Below are positions 42,559 through 51,723 of a stretch of 64,000 nt of DNA, one piece after another. Position numbers and translations under genes: made by a program. Source of the stretch: Nodularia sp. LEGE 06071 (GTDB taxonomy: Bacteria; Cyanobacteriota; Cyanobacteriia; Cyanobacteriales; Nostocaceae). The stretch lies in contig NZ_JADEWH010000006.1 of NCBI RefSeq assembly GCF_015207755.1, positions 124,001-188,000 on the forward strand, read 5' to 3'. The stretch's first letter is position 1. Each line of letters starts with the position of its first letter. The notes under the pieces are model-generated. The model saw nothing but the letters and a program-made list of their open reading frames with translations. It did not search any database and was not told where the DNA came from.

Positions 42559-42969
42559 TTAGGGTAATAACTCTAATACTTCAACTTCCTGATCATCGCG
42601 ATTCACGAATACTACTGGAAGTTGATTAGGGTCAAATTTATACGCTTGCTGTTGTCTAATACTATGAGCTTGATGGGGATCGAAATTACGCTTAAATTCT
42701 GTCTGTAAATTTTCGACCCGTTCTTCCATCAGCTTGACTTCAGTACTGACTTCTCGCAACCTGTCTTGCTGTGTCCAGTGATAAGGCACAAGTTGCACTA
42801 AAGCAGATACTGCTGCTGCGGAAATCGCTAAGTTAACCGTGATCTTGGCTGTGGTTTCCAGGGCCATAACCTGGTAGGAACGTTGACGAAGATGCCGTTT
42901 TGGTCGAGGAACAGCCCGGCGTTTTTGTAGAGGTTGTAACGGTGGTCTAGACGGTTGACTCGCGTTCAT
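42559..42969 (-). CDS. Slr1601-type putative cell-division protein
   Basis: 136 residues: a basic N-terminus (KRRAVPRPKRHLRQRSYQ), one hydrophobic helix (ITVNLAISAAAVSALVQLVPYH) and a heptad-rich segment (LREVSTEVKLMEERVENLQTE). This single-helix plus coiled-coil layout is similar to FtsB/FtsL and fits the cyanobacterial family I recall as Slr1601-type putative cell-division proteins. The C-terminal tail ends EVEVLELLP. Identity rests on topology and recalled family likeness. Confidence 0.6.
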   Translation of the reverse strand: MNASQPSRPPLQPLQKRRAVPRPKRHLRQRSYQVMALETTAKITVNLAISAAAVSALVQLVPYHWTQQDRLREVSTEVKLMEERVENLQTEFKRNFDPHQAHSIRQQQAYKFDPNQLPVVFVNRDDQEVEVLELLP

Positions 42970-43603
42970 TATGCTATGTAGAACCTTACTGATTAAATGG
43001 CAACATCATAGAATGCACACTGGTAGTGATTACAGCTTGATTTAGCTGTCATATTACTTCATTTTTCGGAAATTGCTACACGTATGTTAAACGTTAAAAA
43101 CTGACTCAATACACGTAAGTAGCTGGTATTCAAAAGCTGATGGCATCCAACTAGCAGCACCCTATTTGCCAGATTATTAGCCTTTTAAGAGATTATGTCA
43201 ATTTCGAGTAGTGGTGATAATTACGAATAACCCTCCCAGATTTTTCTCTGTCTGGGAAATTTAGACGTGTCCCATTGTACTCAAAAATATTTTTAGTCGC
43301 CATGTAGTTTCTGCCTGCTTTGCGCTTACAGATTCCGTAATTATTACAGAAAATAGTCATTATATATACTTGTAAGCAGATAAATATAGCGGCGACTTGA
43401 TTTGTTAATGCTGGACGCGCTGTATTTTGGAATTGTAAATACAACAAGACTATTACCGCCTGGCGTAAATGGGTATACCATTTGCAAAAGTTCAAAATAA
43501 AAGCCTTTTGACTTTTGACTTCCGCGCAGCGGTACTAGCCTGATTGTTGTTTGAGCGTGGGGAGACTTTTAATCTGCCCCACTTACCATGTCAAAACGTG
43601 GCG
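42970..43603. other. Spacer with a dispersed repeat
   Basis: The repeat at 43462-43540 (GGCGTAAATGGGTATACCATT ... GCGGTACTAGCC in parts) matches 16235-16321. The rest holds open frames without family or start signals. No gene supported. Confidence 0.4.
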
Positions 43604-43699
43604 TTACTTATAAAGTTCTGTTGCTAAACGCCAAGCCAGAATTCCTGGAATCAGCGCTACAGCTAGAGCAATGTACACTTGAGTGTCTGAGATAGGCAT
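43604..43699 (-). CDS. psaM: Photosystem I reaction centre subunit XII (PsaM)
   Basis: 31 residues read on the minus strand: [19 protein letters not shown] then [12 protein letters not shown]. This matches PsaM, a single-helix subunit at the PSI trimer region that binds chlorophyll/carotenoid and stabilises the complex. An AGGAGAG ribosome-binding site stands ~7 nt before the ATG at 43699. Ends with TAA at 43604-43606. Too short for routine ORF detection. It is monocistronic, and divergent from the sugar-kinase gene. Confidence 0.93.
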   Translation of the reverse strand: MPISDTQVYIALAVALIPGILAWRLATELYK

Positions 43700-43858
43700 G
43701 GTCGGAACTCTCCTGAGCTTCAAATCAATATTGAACAGTTCGTTTACTACTTTTCACTGTTTTGCCAAGAATGTGGAATATCTTGTTACAAGATGCAACA
43801 AAAGCAGTGGTTAACCAGTAGCGATTATTGATTTTTCATTAAAAAAATTTATAAAACT

Positions 43859-45217
43859 ATGGGTTTTTATTTGGGGATCGATTTTGGGACATCTGGGGTT
43901 AGGGGTGTGGTGATTAATCATCAAGCTTGCACCCAGGCAGAAATCAAGTATCCTTGGCCAGATGAGGCTGTTTCTGACTTAGCAACTACTTGGGAAACGG
44001 CTTTATTTACATTACTGGCAGAAATACCTGAGAACTTGCGCCGAGAAGTCAAGGCGATCGCGATTAATGGTACTTCATCTACGGTCTTGCTGTGTGATGC
44101 TGCTGGTCAGCCTGTAGATGCACCTTTACTGTACAATGATCCGCGGGGATCAGTGGTGCTAGAGCAGTTGAGAAATATTGCGCCACCGCATCATAATGTA
44201 TTAAGTGCCACTTCCAGCTTGGCTAAACTTTTGTGGATGATCCAACAACCGACTTTTAGTCAGGCGAAATATTTTCTGCATCAAGCTGATTGGTTAGGAT
44301 TTCTGCTGCATGGGTATTTGGGAATTAGTGATTATCACAATGCTTTAAAACTGGGCTATGACGTGGAACAGTTGAAATATCCAGAATGGCTGGAGAAACT
44401 GCAATTACCGATTCAGCTACCGAGAGTTTTACCTCCTGGTACTCCCATTGCTAAATTGCGCCCGGAAATAGCCACTCAGTTTAATTTTGCTGCTGATTGC
44501 TTGGTGTGTGCTGGGACAACTGATAGTATTGCGGCTTTTCTGGCTAGTGGGGCTAAATCGCCAGGGGAGGCGGTGACTTCGTTGGGTTCGACGCTGGCGG
44601 TCAAATTATTGAGTCGGACGCGTGTGGAGGATTCACGATACGGTATTTATAGCCATCGTTTGGGTAATTTATGGCTGGCTGGGGGGGCTTCTAATACTGG
44701 GGGGGCTGTGCTAAAACAATTTTTTAGTGCGGCTGAGTTGGAAAGGTTTAGCGGCGAGATTGATGTGACTACGGCTAGTGGGTTAGATTATTATCCATTG
44801 TTGCGGCCAGGCGATCGCTTTCCGATTAATGATCCCGATTTATTACCACGATTATCACCACGCCCGGATGATCCTGTGGCGTTTTTGCATGGGTTGTTGG
44901 AAGGTATGGCTAGGATTGAAGCGCGTGGGTATGGTTTATTGCAGGAAATGGGGGCGGATACTTTAACTCGTGTTTATACGGCTGGGGGTGGGGCGGGGAA
45001 TTCTACTTGGTGTGCTATTCGGAAGGGAGTTTTAAGGGTTTCTGTGGTTTCTTCTGTGCATACTGAGGCTGCTTTTGGTTCGGCGCTTTTGGCTATGAAG
45101 GGGGTTGGTTTTTTTTTACGAACCGCCAAGTCGCCAAGAACGCCAAGGGAGGAGTTAGGAGGTGAGGATGATTCGTTTGATACCGTCTTTGAGGAGGGGG
45201 ACGTTAAAGTTGATTAG
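43859..45217 (+). CDS. FGGY-family sugar kinase (D-ribulose/D-xylulose kinase type)
   Basis: 452 residues. The FGGY/actin-like ATPase fold shows YLGIDFGTSGVRGVVINHQ (phosphate 1), AIAINGTSSTVLLCD, LLYNDPRG, CAGTTDSIAAFLASGAKSPG and VYTAGGGAGNSTWCAIRKGV (adenosine). It resembles the cyanobacterial/plant group characterised as D-ribulose kinases (SePSK/AtXK-1), which phosphorylates a pentulose. The last ~38 residues (from FFLRTAKSPRTPREE) do not belong to the family. They are encoded by an inverted-repeat cassette that begins at 45118, so the natural end has been replaced. Confidence 0.82.
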   Translation: MGFYLGIDFGTSGVRGVVINHQACTQAEIKYPWPDEAVSDLATTWETALFTLLAEIPENLRREVKAIAINGTSSTVLLCDAAGQPVDAPLLYNDPRGSVVLEQLRNIAPPHHNVLSATSSLAKLLWMIQQPTFSQAKYFLHQADWLGFLLHGYLGISDYHNALKLGYDVEQLKYPEWLEKLQLPIQLPRVLPPGTPIAKLRPEIATQFNFAADCLVCAGTTDSIAAFLASGAKSPGEAVTSLGSTLAVKLLSRTRVEDSRYGIYSHRLGNLWLAGGASNTGGAVLKQFFSAAELERFSGEIDVTTASGLDYYPLLRPGDRFPINDPDLLPRLSPRPDDPVAFLHGLLEGMARIEARGYGLLQEMGADTLTRVYTAGGGAGNSTWCAIRKGVLRVSVVSSVHTEAAFGSALLAMKGVGFFLRTAKSPRTPREELGGEDDSFDTVFEEGDVKVD

Positions 45218-45574
45218 GAGGGCGAGTGGGTGTTTGGTCATTTTTAGGTACGAGAGAACTTGAGCTTCGTGAATTGGGGCTAGGTTTTGGACAGCTTTTA
45301 ATTCCACAATTAGACAATTGGCTATCAAAAAATCTAATCTCCCTGTACCTACTTCATGTCCTTTGTAATTTACTGTTACAGGCTTTTCAAATTCATGAGG
45401 TATCCCGCGCCTGAACAATTCTATAATCAACGCCTCCTTATACACTTGCTCCAAAAACCCAGGCCCCAACAGTTGATGTACCTCAAGCGCTGCTCCAATC
45501 ACAGCATAAGCCAACCTATCTACTTCCTGACTTGGCTCTTCTTTCTTGGCGTTCTTGGCTACTTGGCGGTTCGT
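45118..45574. mobile_element. Candidate cassette: GxxExxY gene between 30-bp inverted repeats
   Basis: ACGAACCGCCAAGTCGCCAA... at 45118-45147 and its reverse complement at 45545-45574 match at 29 of 30 positions. They enclose the GxxExxY gene almost exactly. The left repeat forms the kinase tail and the right repeat encodes the N-terminus of the GxxExxY protein ([10 protein letters not shown]). No target duplication was found. The repeat sequence is a common dispersed one in cyanobacteria, so mobility is inferred. Confidence 0.5.
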
Positions 45575-45580
45575 TTCCAT
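45155..45580 (-). CDS. GxxExxY-family PD-(D/E)XK nuclease-like protein
   Basis: 141 residues from [13 protein letters not shown], with GGGAGGAG ~8 nt ahead of the ATG. The family motif is [13 protein letters not shown] (GxxExxY). The nuclease-like core is [18 protein letters not shown], with the D...ExK arrangement of PD-(D/E)XK enzymes. Function unknown; these genes are abundant, patchy and often repeat-associated in cyanobacteria. Its 3' end overlaps the convergent kinase gene by 63 bp. Confidence 0.85.
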   Translation of the reverse strand: METNRQVAKNAKKEEPSQEVDRLAYAVIGAALEVHQLLGPGFLEQVYKEALIIELFRRGIPHEFEKPVTVNYKGHEVGTGRLDFLIANCLIVELKAVQNLAPIHEAQVLSYLKMTKHPLALLINFNVPLLKDGIKRIILTS

Positions 45581-45642
45581 CAAACCCACTCCTCCCCTAT
45601 GGCAAAATTTATAAAAGTCCTTCCAGAATTAGTATTCCCAGC

Positions 45643-48600
45643 ATGACCGCAAACATTACCAACCTCCCTAGCCTCTACGACCCATTCACCACCGAAGCCA
45701 AATGGCAAAAATTTTGGGAAGAAAACCAAGTTTACAAAGCTGATCCCAACCACCCTGGTGAACCTTACTGCATCGTGATTCCCCCTCCCAACGTCACCGG
45801 TAGTTTACACATGGGTCACGCCTTTGAAAGTTCCTTAATTGATACCCTCATGCGCTATCACCGCATGAAAGGACGCAACGCCCTATGGGTTCCCGGAACC
45901 GACCACGCCAGCATCGCTGTCCACTCAATGTTGGAAAAGCAACTCAAAAAAGAAGGTAAAACTCGCTACGAACTGGGACGCGAACAATTCTTAGAACGGG
46001 CTTGGCAATGGAAAGCCGATTCTGAGGGTACAATTGTTAATCAGTTAAAACGCCTCGGTGTCTCCGTTGACTGGACACGGGAACGGTTTACTTTAGACGA
46101 AGGTTTATCGCAAGCGGTTCTGGAAGCCTTTGTCAGTCTCTACGAATCAGGATTAATTTATCGGGGCGAATACTTGGTAAATTGGTGTCCGGCTTCTCAG
46201 TCGGCGGTGTCTGATGTGGAAGTGGATAATCAGGAAGTTGATGGGAATCTTTGGCATTTCCGCTATCCCCTCAGTGATAATTCTGGGTTTGTAGAAGTGG
46301 CGACGACTCGACCAGAAACTATGCTGGGTGATACAGGTGTTGCGGTTAATCCCAATGATGACAGATATAAACACTTGATTGGCAAAACCTTAACTCTGCC
46401 AATTATGAATCGGGAAATTCCGATTATTGGTGATGAGTTTGTTGACCCGAAATTTGGGACTGGTTGTGTGAAGGTGACTCCAGCCCATGATCCCAATGAC
46501 TTTGAAATGGGTAAGCGTCACAATCTGCCGTCGATCAATATTATGAATAAAGACGGGACTCTCAATGATAACGCTGGGGAGTTCCAAGGACAAGACCGCT
46601 TTGTAGCTAGAAAAAATGTGGTTTCTCGTTTAGAAGCCGATGGTGTACTGGTGAAGGTGGAGGATTATAAGCATACTGTTCCTTATAGCGATCGCGGTAA
46701 AGTACCAGTTGAACCATTACTATCTACTCAGTGGTTTGTCAAAATTCGCCCGATGGCTGATAAAGCCTTAAAATTTCTCGACAATCAAAATTCGCCGGAG
46801 TTTGTCCCCCAGCGCTGGACGAAGGTTTATCGTGATTGGTTAGTCAAGTTGAAAGATTGGTGTATCTCTCGTCAACTGTGGTGGGGTCATCAAATTCCGG
46901 CTTGGTATGCTGTCAGTGAAAGTGGTGGTCAAATTACCGATAATACCCCGTTTATTGTCGCCAAATCAGCAGATGCAGCTTGGGAAAAAGCTAAAACCCA
47001 ATTTGGGGGAGATGTCCAGTTAGAACAAGACCCAGATGTATTGGATACTTGGTTCTCTTCTGGACTCTGGCCGTTTTCTACTTTGGGCTGGCCTGAAGAA
47101 ACTCAGGATTTAGCAACTTATTACCCTAACAGTACTTTGGTAACTGGTTTTGATATCATCTTTTTCTGGGTTGCCAGAATGACGATGATGGCCGGACACT
47201 TTACTGGGAAAATGCCTTTTAATGATGTTTACATCCACGGGTTAGTGCTGGATGAAAATGGTCAGAAAATGTCGAAGACCAAAGGTAATGGGATTGACCC
47301 ACTGTTATTAATTGACAAATATGGAACTGATGCGCTGCGTTATACCTTAATTAAAGAAGTTGCGGGGGCGGGTCAAAATATCCGCTTGGAATATGACCGC
47401 AAAAAGGATGAGTCTGCATCGGTGGAAGCTTCGCGCAACTTTGCTAATAAGTTGTGGAATGCAGCCCGATTTGTGATGATGAATTTGGATGGACAAACGC
47501 CGCAACAGTTAGGTCAACCAATTGCCACAGAATTAAGCGATCGCTGGATTATTTCCCGTTATCATCAAGTAATCAACCAAACGAGTAATTATATTGACAA
47601 CTACGGTTTAGGTGAAGCCGCAAAAGGTCTGTATGAATTTATTTGGGGTGATTTCTGCGATTGGTATATTGAATTAGTTAAATCCCGGTTACAAAAAGAT
47701 GCAGACCCAGCATCGCGCCAGGTAGCACAACAAATTCTGGGCTATGTACTGGAAGGGATTTTAAAATTACTGCATCCTTTAATGCCTCACATTACTGAGG
47801 AAATTTGGCAAACTCTCACCCAACAACCAGCCGATTCCTTACAAACTTTATCTTTGCAACTCTATCCCGAAGCAGATAATAACCTGATTAATCCAGAATT
47901 GGAAGCACAGTTTGACTTACTAATTGGCACAATTCGCACAATTCGCAATTTACGCGCTGAGGCGGATATTAAGCCAGGTGCAAAAATTACGGCAAATTTG
48001 CAAACTGGTAATCCCCAGGAAGAAGAAATTCTCAATGCTGGACAGGCTTACATTCAAGATTTGGGCAAAGTGGAGAATTTAACTATTGCTTGTACTGAGC
48101 GCAGCCGAATTGCTGGTGTTCCAGAAGCTTCTGCAATAGAGGAAACAACCCCTATAGTTGTGGAGAAAAAACCTCAGAGGGGTTTGAAGACAATTGGTTG
48201 GATTATCGTCGGGGTTGTCTTTGCGAGGATAGGTTGGGCTACGGGGAATGCAGTTTATGAAGTTCCTTTTATTGGGACATTCTTTGAAATAGTTGGTTTG
48301 GGTTTTGCATCTTGGTTTGTTGTGCAAAATCTCCTCAAATCCGAAGCTAGACAAAATTTCTGGGCTAAGTTGTTCCAGCCAAAGCCTCAGCCAGAACTAT
48401 CACAGACAAAGTTACAACAGCCCCAAGCACCAGAAAATGCCATATCTGGGGTTGTGGGTACTGTGCAAGTGGTTATTCCTTTGAGTGGTGATGTGGTAGA
48501 TATTGCTACTTTGCGCGCCAAACTGGAAAAAACCCTCAATAAAGCTGAAGCAGAGGCTCAGTCTTTGAGTGCAAGGTTAAGCAATCCGAAGTTTGTGGAT

Positions 48601-48699
48601 AAAGCCCCCGCCGATGTGGTAAAGGGCGCGAGAGAGTCTTTAGCTGAAGCTGAAAAACAAGCCGAAATTTTGCGCGATCGCTTGAGTAGTTTAGTATAG
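45643..48699 (+). CDS. valS: Valyl-tRNA synthetase with CAAD membrane domain
   Basis: 1018 residues from [15 protein letters not shown]. Class I catalytic motifs are HMGH (about 56-59) and KMSKTKGNG (about 541-549), with the editing domain between ([17 protein letters not shown]). Between about 831 and 932 a CAAD domain is inserted. It has a basic lead ([10 protein letters not shown]), two helices ([34 protein letters not shown]) and a proline-rich exit. The usual C-terminal coiled-coil arm ([19 protein letters not shown]) follows. CAAD anchors aminoacyl-tRNA synthetases to thylakoid membranes in Anabaena relatives. The 5' flank carries the GxxExxY cassette, so the promoter region is partly derived from it. 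Confidence 0.95.
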   Translation: MTANITNLPSLYDPFTTEAKWQKFWEENQVYKADPNHPGEPYCIVIPPPNVTGSLHMGHAFESSLIDTLMRYHRMKGRNALWVPGTDHASIAVHSMLEKQLKKEGKTRYELGREQFLERAWQWKADSEGTIVNQLKRLGVSVDWTRERFTLDEGLSQAVLEAFVSLYESGLIYRGEYLVNWCPASQSAVSDVEVDNQEVDGNLWHFRYPLSDNSGFVEVATTRPETMLGDTGVAVNPNDDRYKHLIGKTLTLPIMNREIPIIGDEFVDPKFGTGCVKVTPAHDPNDFEMGKRHNLPSINIMNKDGTLNDNAGEFQGQDRFVARKNVVSRLEADGVLVKVEDYKHTVPYSDRGKVPVEPLLSTQWFVKIRPMADKALKFLDNQNSPEFVPQRWTKVYRDWLVKLKDWCISRQLWWGHQIPAWYAVSESGGQITDNTPFIVAKSADAAWEKAKTQFGGDVQLEQDPDVLDTWFSSGLWPFSTLGWPEETQDLATYYPNSTLVTGFDIIFFWVARMTMMAGHFTGKMPFNDVYIHGLVLDENGQKMSKTKGNGIDPLLLIDKYGTDALRYTLIKEVAGAGQNIRLEYDRKKDESASVEASRNFANKLWNAARFVMMNLDGQTPQQLGQPIATELSDRWIISRYHQVINQTSNYIDNYGLGEAAKGLYEFIWGDFCDWYIELVKSRLQKDADPASRQVAQQILGYVLEGILKLLHPLMPHITEEIWQTLTQQPADSLQTLSLQLYPEADNNLINPELEAQFDLLIGTIRTIRNLRAEADIKPGAKITANLQTGNPQEEEILNAGQAYIQDLGKVENLTIACTERSRIAGVPEASAIEETTPIVVEKKPQRGLKTIGWIIVGVVFARIGWATGNAVYEVPFIGTFFEIVGLGFASWFVVQNLLKSEARQNFWAKLFQPKPQPELSQTKLQQPQAPENAISGVVGTVQVVIPLSGDVVDIATLRAKLEKTLNKAEAEAQSLSARLSNPKFVDKAPADVVKGARESLAEAEKQAEILRDRLSSLV

Positions 48700-48726
48700 C
48701 TGCAATAGACATCTCCAAAAAATAAT

Positions 48727-48754
48727 GTAGAGACGTTCCATGGAACGTCTCTAC
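48727..48754. repeat. 28-bp perfect palindrome
   Basis: GTAGAGACGTTCCA and its complement meet at CATG. A related, imperfect version (GTAGAGACGATGCA...ATCTCTAC) is at 49311-49338. This is a common cyanobacterial short repeat. It follows valS and could form a hairpin, but no T-run follows. Confidence 0.7.
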
Positions 48755-48839
48755 AAGGGTTATAGGATAAGCATATTTAGATTCGGTCGATGTCTAAACT
48801 TAAAATATATTTTGACAATTCAAATTTAAAACTAAAGTT

Positions 48840-49274
48840 ATGCTGTATCTAGCTCAAGTAAATAAAAATAAGTTTTTAGACAAGTTTCAGTTACGCTTGT
48901 TAGCACGTCAGGAAACTGAAACCCTTTGGGTACTTATCCCCGAAGAGACTTCTATATTGTTGGGTAAAGTCACTACCATGAGTGACCACTTGCTGGTTTT
49001 AGTGCAGCTTTCTCCCACAGGTGAGATTGAAAGTTTAGAAGATGCTAGCAACTGGGTACTACATTTAGTACAAACTTACCTCACAATTGGTATGACACCG
49101 GCAGAGTTGCAACAAGAAGCGGAACGTGCCGAAAGTTGGCGACAATCCCTAACTTTACAAAATCAAGACTTAGCACGTCGTTCTTTAGAATTGGAAGCCC
49201 GTCGGGAACAGATTCAAGCTTTAGAAGAAAGTCTTAAACGTGACAGAAATGGTCACAATCGAGAATTAGGTTAA
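48840..49274 (+). CDS. Conserved hypothetical protein with coiled-coil C-terminus
   Basis: 144 residues. The N-terminal half (VNKNKFLDKFQLRLLARQET, then HLLVLVQLSPTGEIESLEDA) looks like a small beta-rich domain. The C-terminal ~50 residues (LQQEAERAESWRQSLTLQNQ, then LEARREQIQALEESLKRDR) are heptad-like. Family not recognised; probably a conserved cyanobacterial protein of unknown role. No membrane segment. Lies between two copies of a short palindrome repeat. Confidence 0.6.
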   Translation: MLYLAQVNKNKFLDKFQLRLLARQETETLWVLIPEETSILLGKVTTMSDHLLVLVQLSPTGEIESLEDASNWVLHLVQTYLTIGMTPAELQQEAERAESWRQSLTLQNQDLARRSLELEARREQIQALEESLKRDRNGHNRELG

Positions 49275-49395
49275 CTCTTACAGTATTTTTCGGTTAATTA
49301 GACCATACTGTAGAGACGATGCATTCAACATCTCTACAGAATTTTAATACCTAAAAATAACTGTAAGCTGTGGTTAGTGTTATGACCAGCGAATC

Positions 49396-51474
49396 CTACA
49401 CTCTTGCAGGTAAAGATGCTCTTGCAGGTTTCTGTAACGCACCACCTTGACTGTTGTTGACTTCTTCCGCTGCTAATAACTCACGAATTAACCGGGCGAG
49501 GGCTTTTTGTGTCAAGCGATTAGTAACTTGCTGACCCAAACGCTGTACACCTGGATTTACTAACAATTGCGCCAGTTGGGGTGCTAGTTGTAGTGGGTCA
49601 AAACCACGGGTGGCTTGGAGAATATTTAAAATATTTTTAATATGCTCTAAGGTTTGTTGTTGCTCAACTGTCGCTCCAGGGGTTTCGTTAACTGCTGTCA
49701 AACCTACTCGTTCTCGCAATACATAAGTGAAGTTGTGCAGAACATTTTTGCCTACAGCATTGAGTCCATTCACAAATTCATCTACTAGCCTGTCGCGAAT
49801 AAATGAACCACGTTCAGAAGACAGAAATTCTACCCCCTGGTTTAAAACTAGGTTGAAGTCGTAATCCTGATTTTTCTTAGCATTGCGTAACAGGTTTTCT
49901 AACCGATTCCACCGGAATCTTTGATCTTTAAACAGCAAATTTTGCAGCGATGTTCTTAATTGTGGTGCTTCGTCGGTTAACAGGCGTTTCGCAACATAAG
50001 GATAAGCTTCGCTGAGAACTTTGAATTCGGGATCTATATATATCGCAATCCCTTCCAAAGTTACCAGGGAGCGAATAATTAAAGCGTAGTAGGGAGGAAC
50101 ACGGAAAGGATACTCATACATCAAAGCTGAAAGTTCATCAGTGATGCTTTTGATGTTCAAGTCAGCAACACTGGCTCCTTGAGCATCAGCGAATACTCTC
50201 GCAAATGCTGGAATAATTGGGGTTAAGTCTGTCTCTGGTGAGAGAAAATCTAACTTTACGTAGTCGTTGGCTAAACCTTCAAAGTCACGGTTAACAACGT
50301 GAACGATCGCTTCAATTAAACCATAGCGTTGGGGCGGCTGTACCTCACTCATCATCCCAAAGTCGAGATAAGCCAGTTTACCTTCTGGTGTGGCTAACAA
50401 ATTACCTGGGTGGGGGTCAGCATGGAAAAATCCGTGTTCTAGGAGCTGACGCAGAGAGCATTGCACACCCACTTCAATCAGATAACGAGCATCTATGCCT
50501 TGGGCGTTAATTTCGGCAGTTTGGGTTAATTTTATGCCGTTTATCCACTCCATCGTCAGGACGCGACGATTGGTGTATTCCCAGTAAATCTTGGGAACGT
50601 AAATGTCTTCTATATGACCATATAGCTCAAAAAAGCGTTCGGCATTTTCTCCCTCATGAATATAATCCATCTCTTCAAAGATGCGATCGCCTAATTCATC
50701 GAGAATACCAACTAAATCACTGCGGATTCTTTTAACTCGGTTTTTTACCCAAGCGGCGAGTTGACGCAAAATAAACAAGTCAACGGCAATTTTTTCTCTT
50801 AAATCAGGGCGTTGGACTTTAATGGCGACTTCTTCACCAGTTTTTAGTTTACCTTTATAAACTTGCCCCAAAGAAGCTGCGGCAATTGGCTGGGGCGAGA
50901 GTTCGGCGTAAATCTCCGGGGGTGGTGCGCCCAATTCTTCTTCAATGAATTGGTAAGCAATTTCGTTAGCAAAAGGCGGTAATTGGTCTTGTAACCTCGT
51001 TAATTCTTCTAAATATGCCGGGGGAACCAAATCCGGTCTAGTGGATAAAGCCTGTCCAATTTTAATGTAAGCAGGCCCTAATTTCGTCAGTAATTCTCGC
51101 AGCTGAACAGCTCGACGGTGGTCTGTTTTCACGACTATTCCCCGTCGGCCATCCCACCACAACCCAAAAACAAATGAAAGTGTCGGCCCCAACACTGCGA
51201 CAATCCGCTGCAAAACTTTCAGGGGGCGGTGGCGATAATATTCTCCTATCTCTTGGGGATCGTAAAGTATGGCCTCAGTCTCTGACTTTTGGTCAGTTAT
51301 GCGTTTTGGTGAACGAACAACCAAGGTTGATTGGCCATTTTCTGTTAATACTTCAGTCACTTGTGGTTCGTCCTCGGTTTTTTGGGAATTCGGGGGAAGT
51401 GTCTTAACAATCATGAAGTCAGCCACTGGTCGAATTAAGCTTGTAAAGTATTGTAACAATAAGTTTACAAACAA
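49396..51474 (-). CDS. ABC1 (AarF/UbiB)-family atypical kinase
   Basis: 692 residues; starts at 51474 or at an internal ATG (51414, MIVKTLPPNSQ). The family motif KxGQ occurs in YIKIGQALSTRPDLVPPAYL. AAASLGQVYKGKLKTGEEVAIKVQ holds the A-rich loop and the ATP lysine; GFFHADPHPGNLLATPEGKLAYLDFGMM holds the catalytic and Mg-binding residues across one loop. ABC1 kinases bind ATP and support quinone and tocopherol lipid metabolism; plant relatives sit in plastoglobules. The C-terminal ~200 residues are helical, with one or two hydrophobic segments. Likely membrane-associated. Confidence 0.9.
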   Translation of the reverse strand: MFVNLLLQYFTSLIRPVADFMIVKTLPPNSQKTEDEPQVTEVLTENGQSTLVVRSPKRITDQKSETEAILYDPQEIGEYYRHRPLKVLQRIVAVLGPTLSFVFGLWWDGRRGIVVKTDHRRAVQLRELLTKLGPAYIKIGQALSTRPDLVPPAYLEELTRLQDQLPPFANEIAYQFIEEELGAPPPEIYAELSPQPIAAASLGQVYKGKLKTGEEVAIKVQRPDLREKIAVDLFILRQLAAWVKNRVKRIRSDLVGILDELGDRIFEEMDYIHEGENAERFFELYGHIEDIYVPKIYWEYTNRRVLTMEWINGIKLTQTAEINAQGIDARYLIEVGVQCSLRQLLEHGFFHADPHPGNLLATPEGKLAYLDFGMMSEVQPPQRYGLIEAIVHVVNRDFEGLANDYVKLDFLSPETDLTPIIPAFARVFADAQGASVADLNIKSITDELSALMYEYPFRVPPYYALIIRSLVTLEGIAIYIDPEFKVLSEAYPYVAKRLLTDEAPQLRTSLQNLLFKDQRFRWNRLENLLRNAKKNQDYDFNLVLNQGVEFLSSERGSFIRDRLVDEFVNGLNAVGKNVLHNFTYVLRERVGLTAVNETPGATVEQQQTLEHIKNILNILQATRGFDPLQLAPQLAQLLVNPGVQRLGQQVTNRLTQKALARLIRELLAAEEVNNSQGGALQKPARASLPARV

Positions 51475-51723
51475 GTACCCCTCAAAAAGGGATAAATTGG
51501 CATTTTTTCAGAACCAAATTTTTGACCAATAGTTCTTTAATGGTACAAGCCCTCTGATTTATCTGTGAAATCAATCTCACGGCAATGGAAACCAAGTATA
51601 GATTTTCCTTTGCAAAGGGTTGTATCATAACAATATGCACCAAAGGTAGGTAACGAAAACATAGTGCTTAGTGTTCTGTAACTTAAAAGTCTCGGCATCT
51701 GCCCTCACGGAGAATTTGGCTTG

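Noticed and set aside
43193-43495. 100-codon minus-strand frame
   Set aside because: Start lies in a dispersed repeat and the composition is not protein-like; no family.
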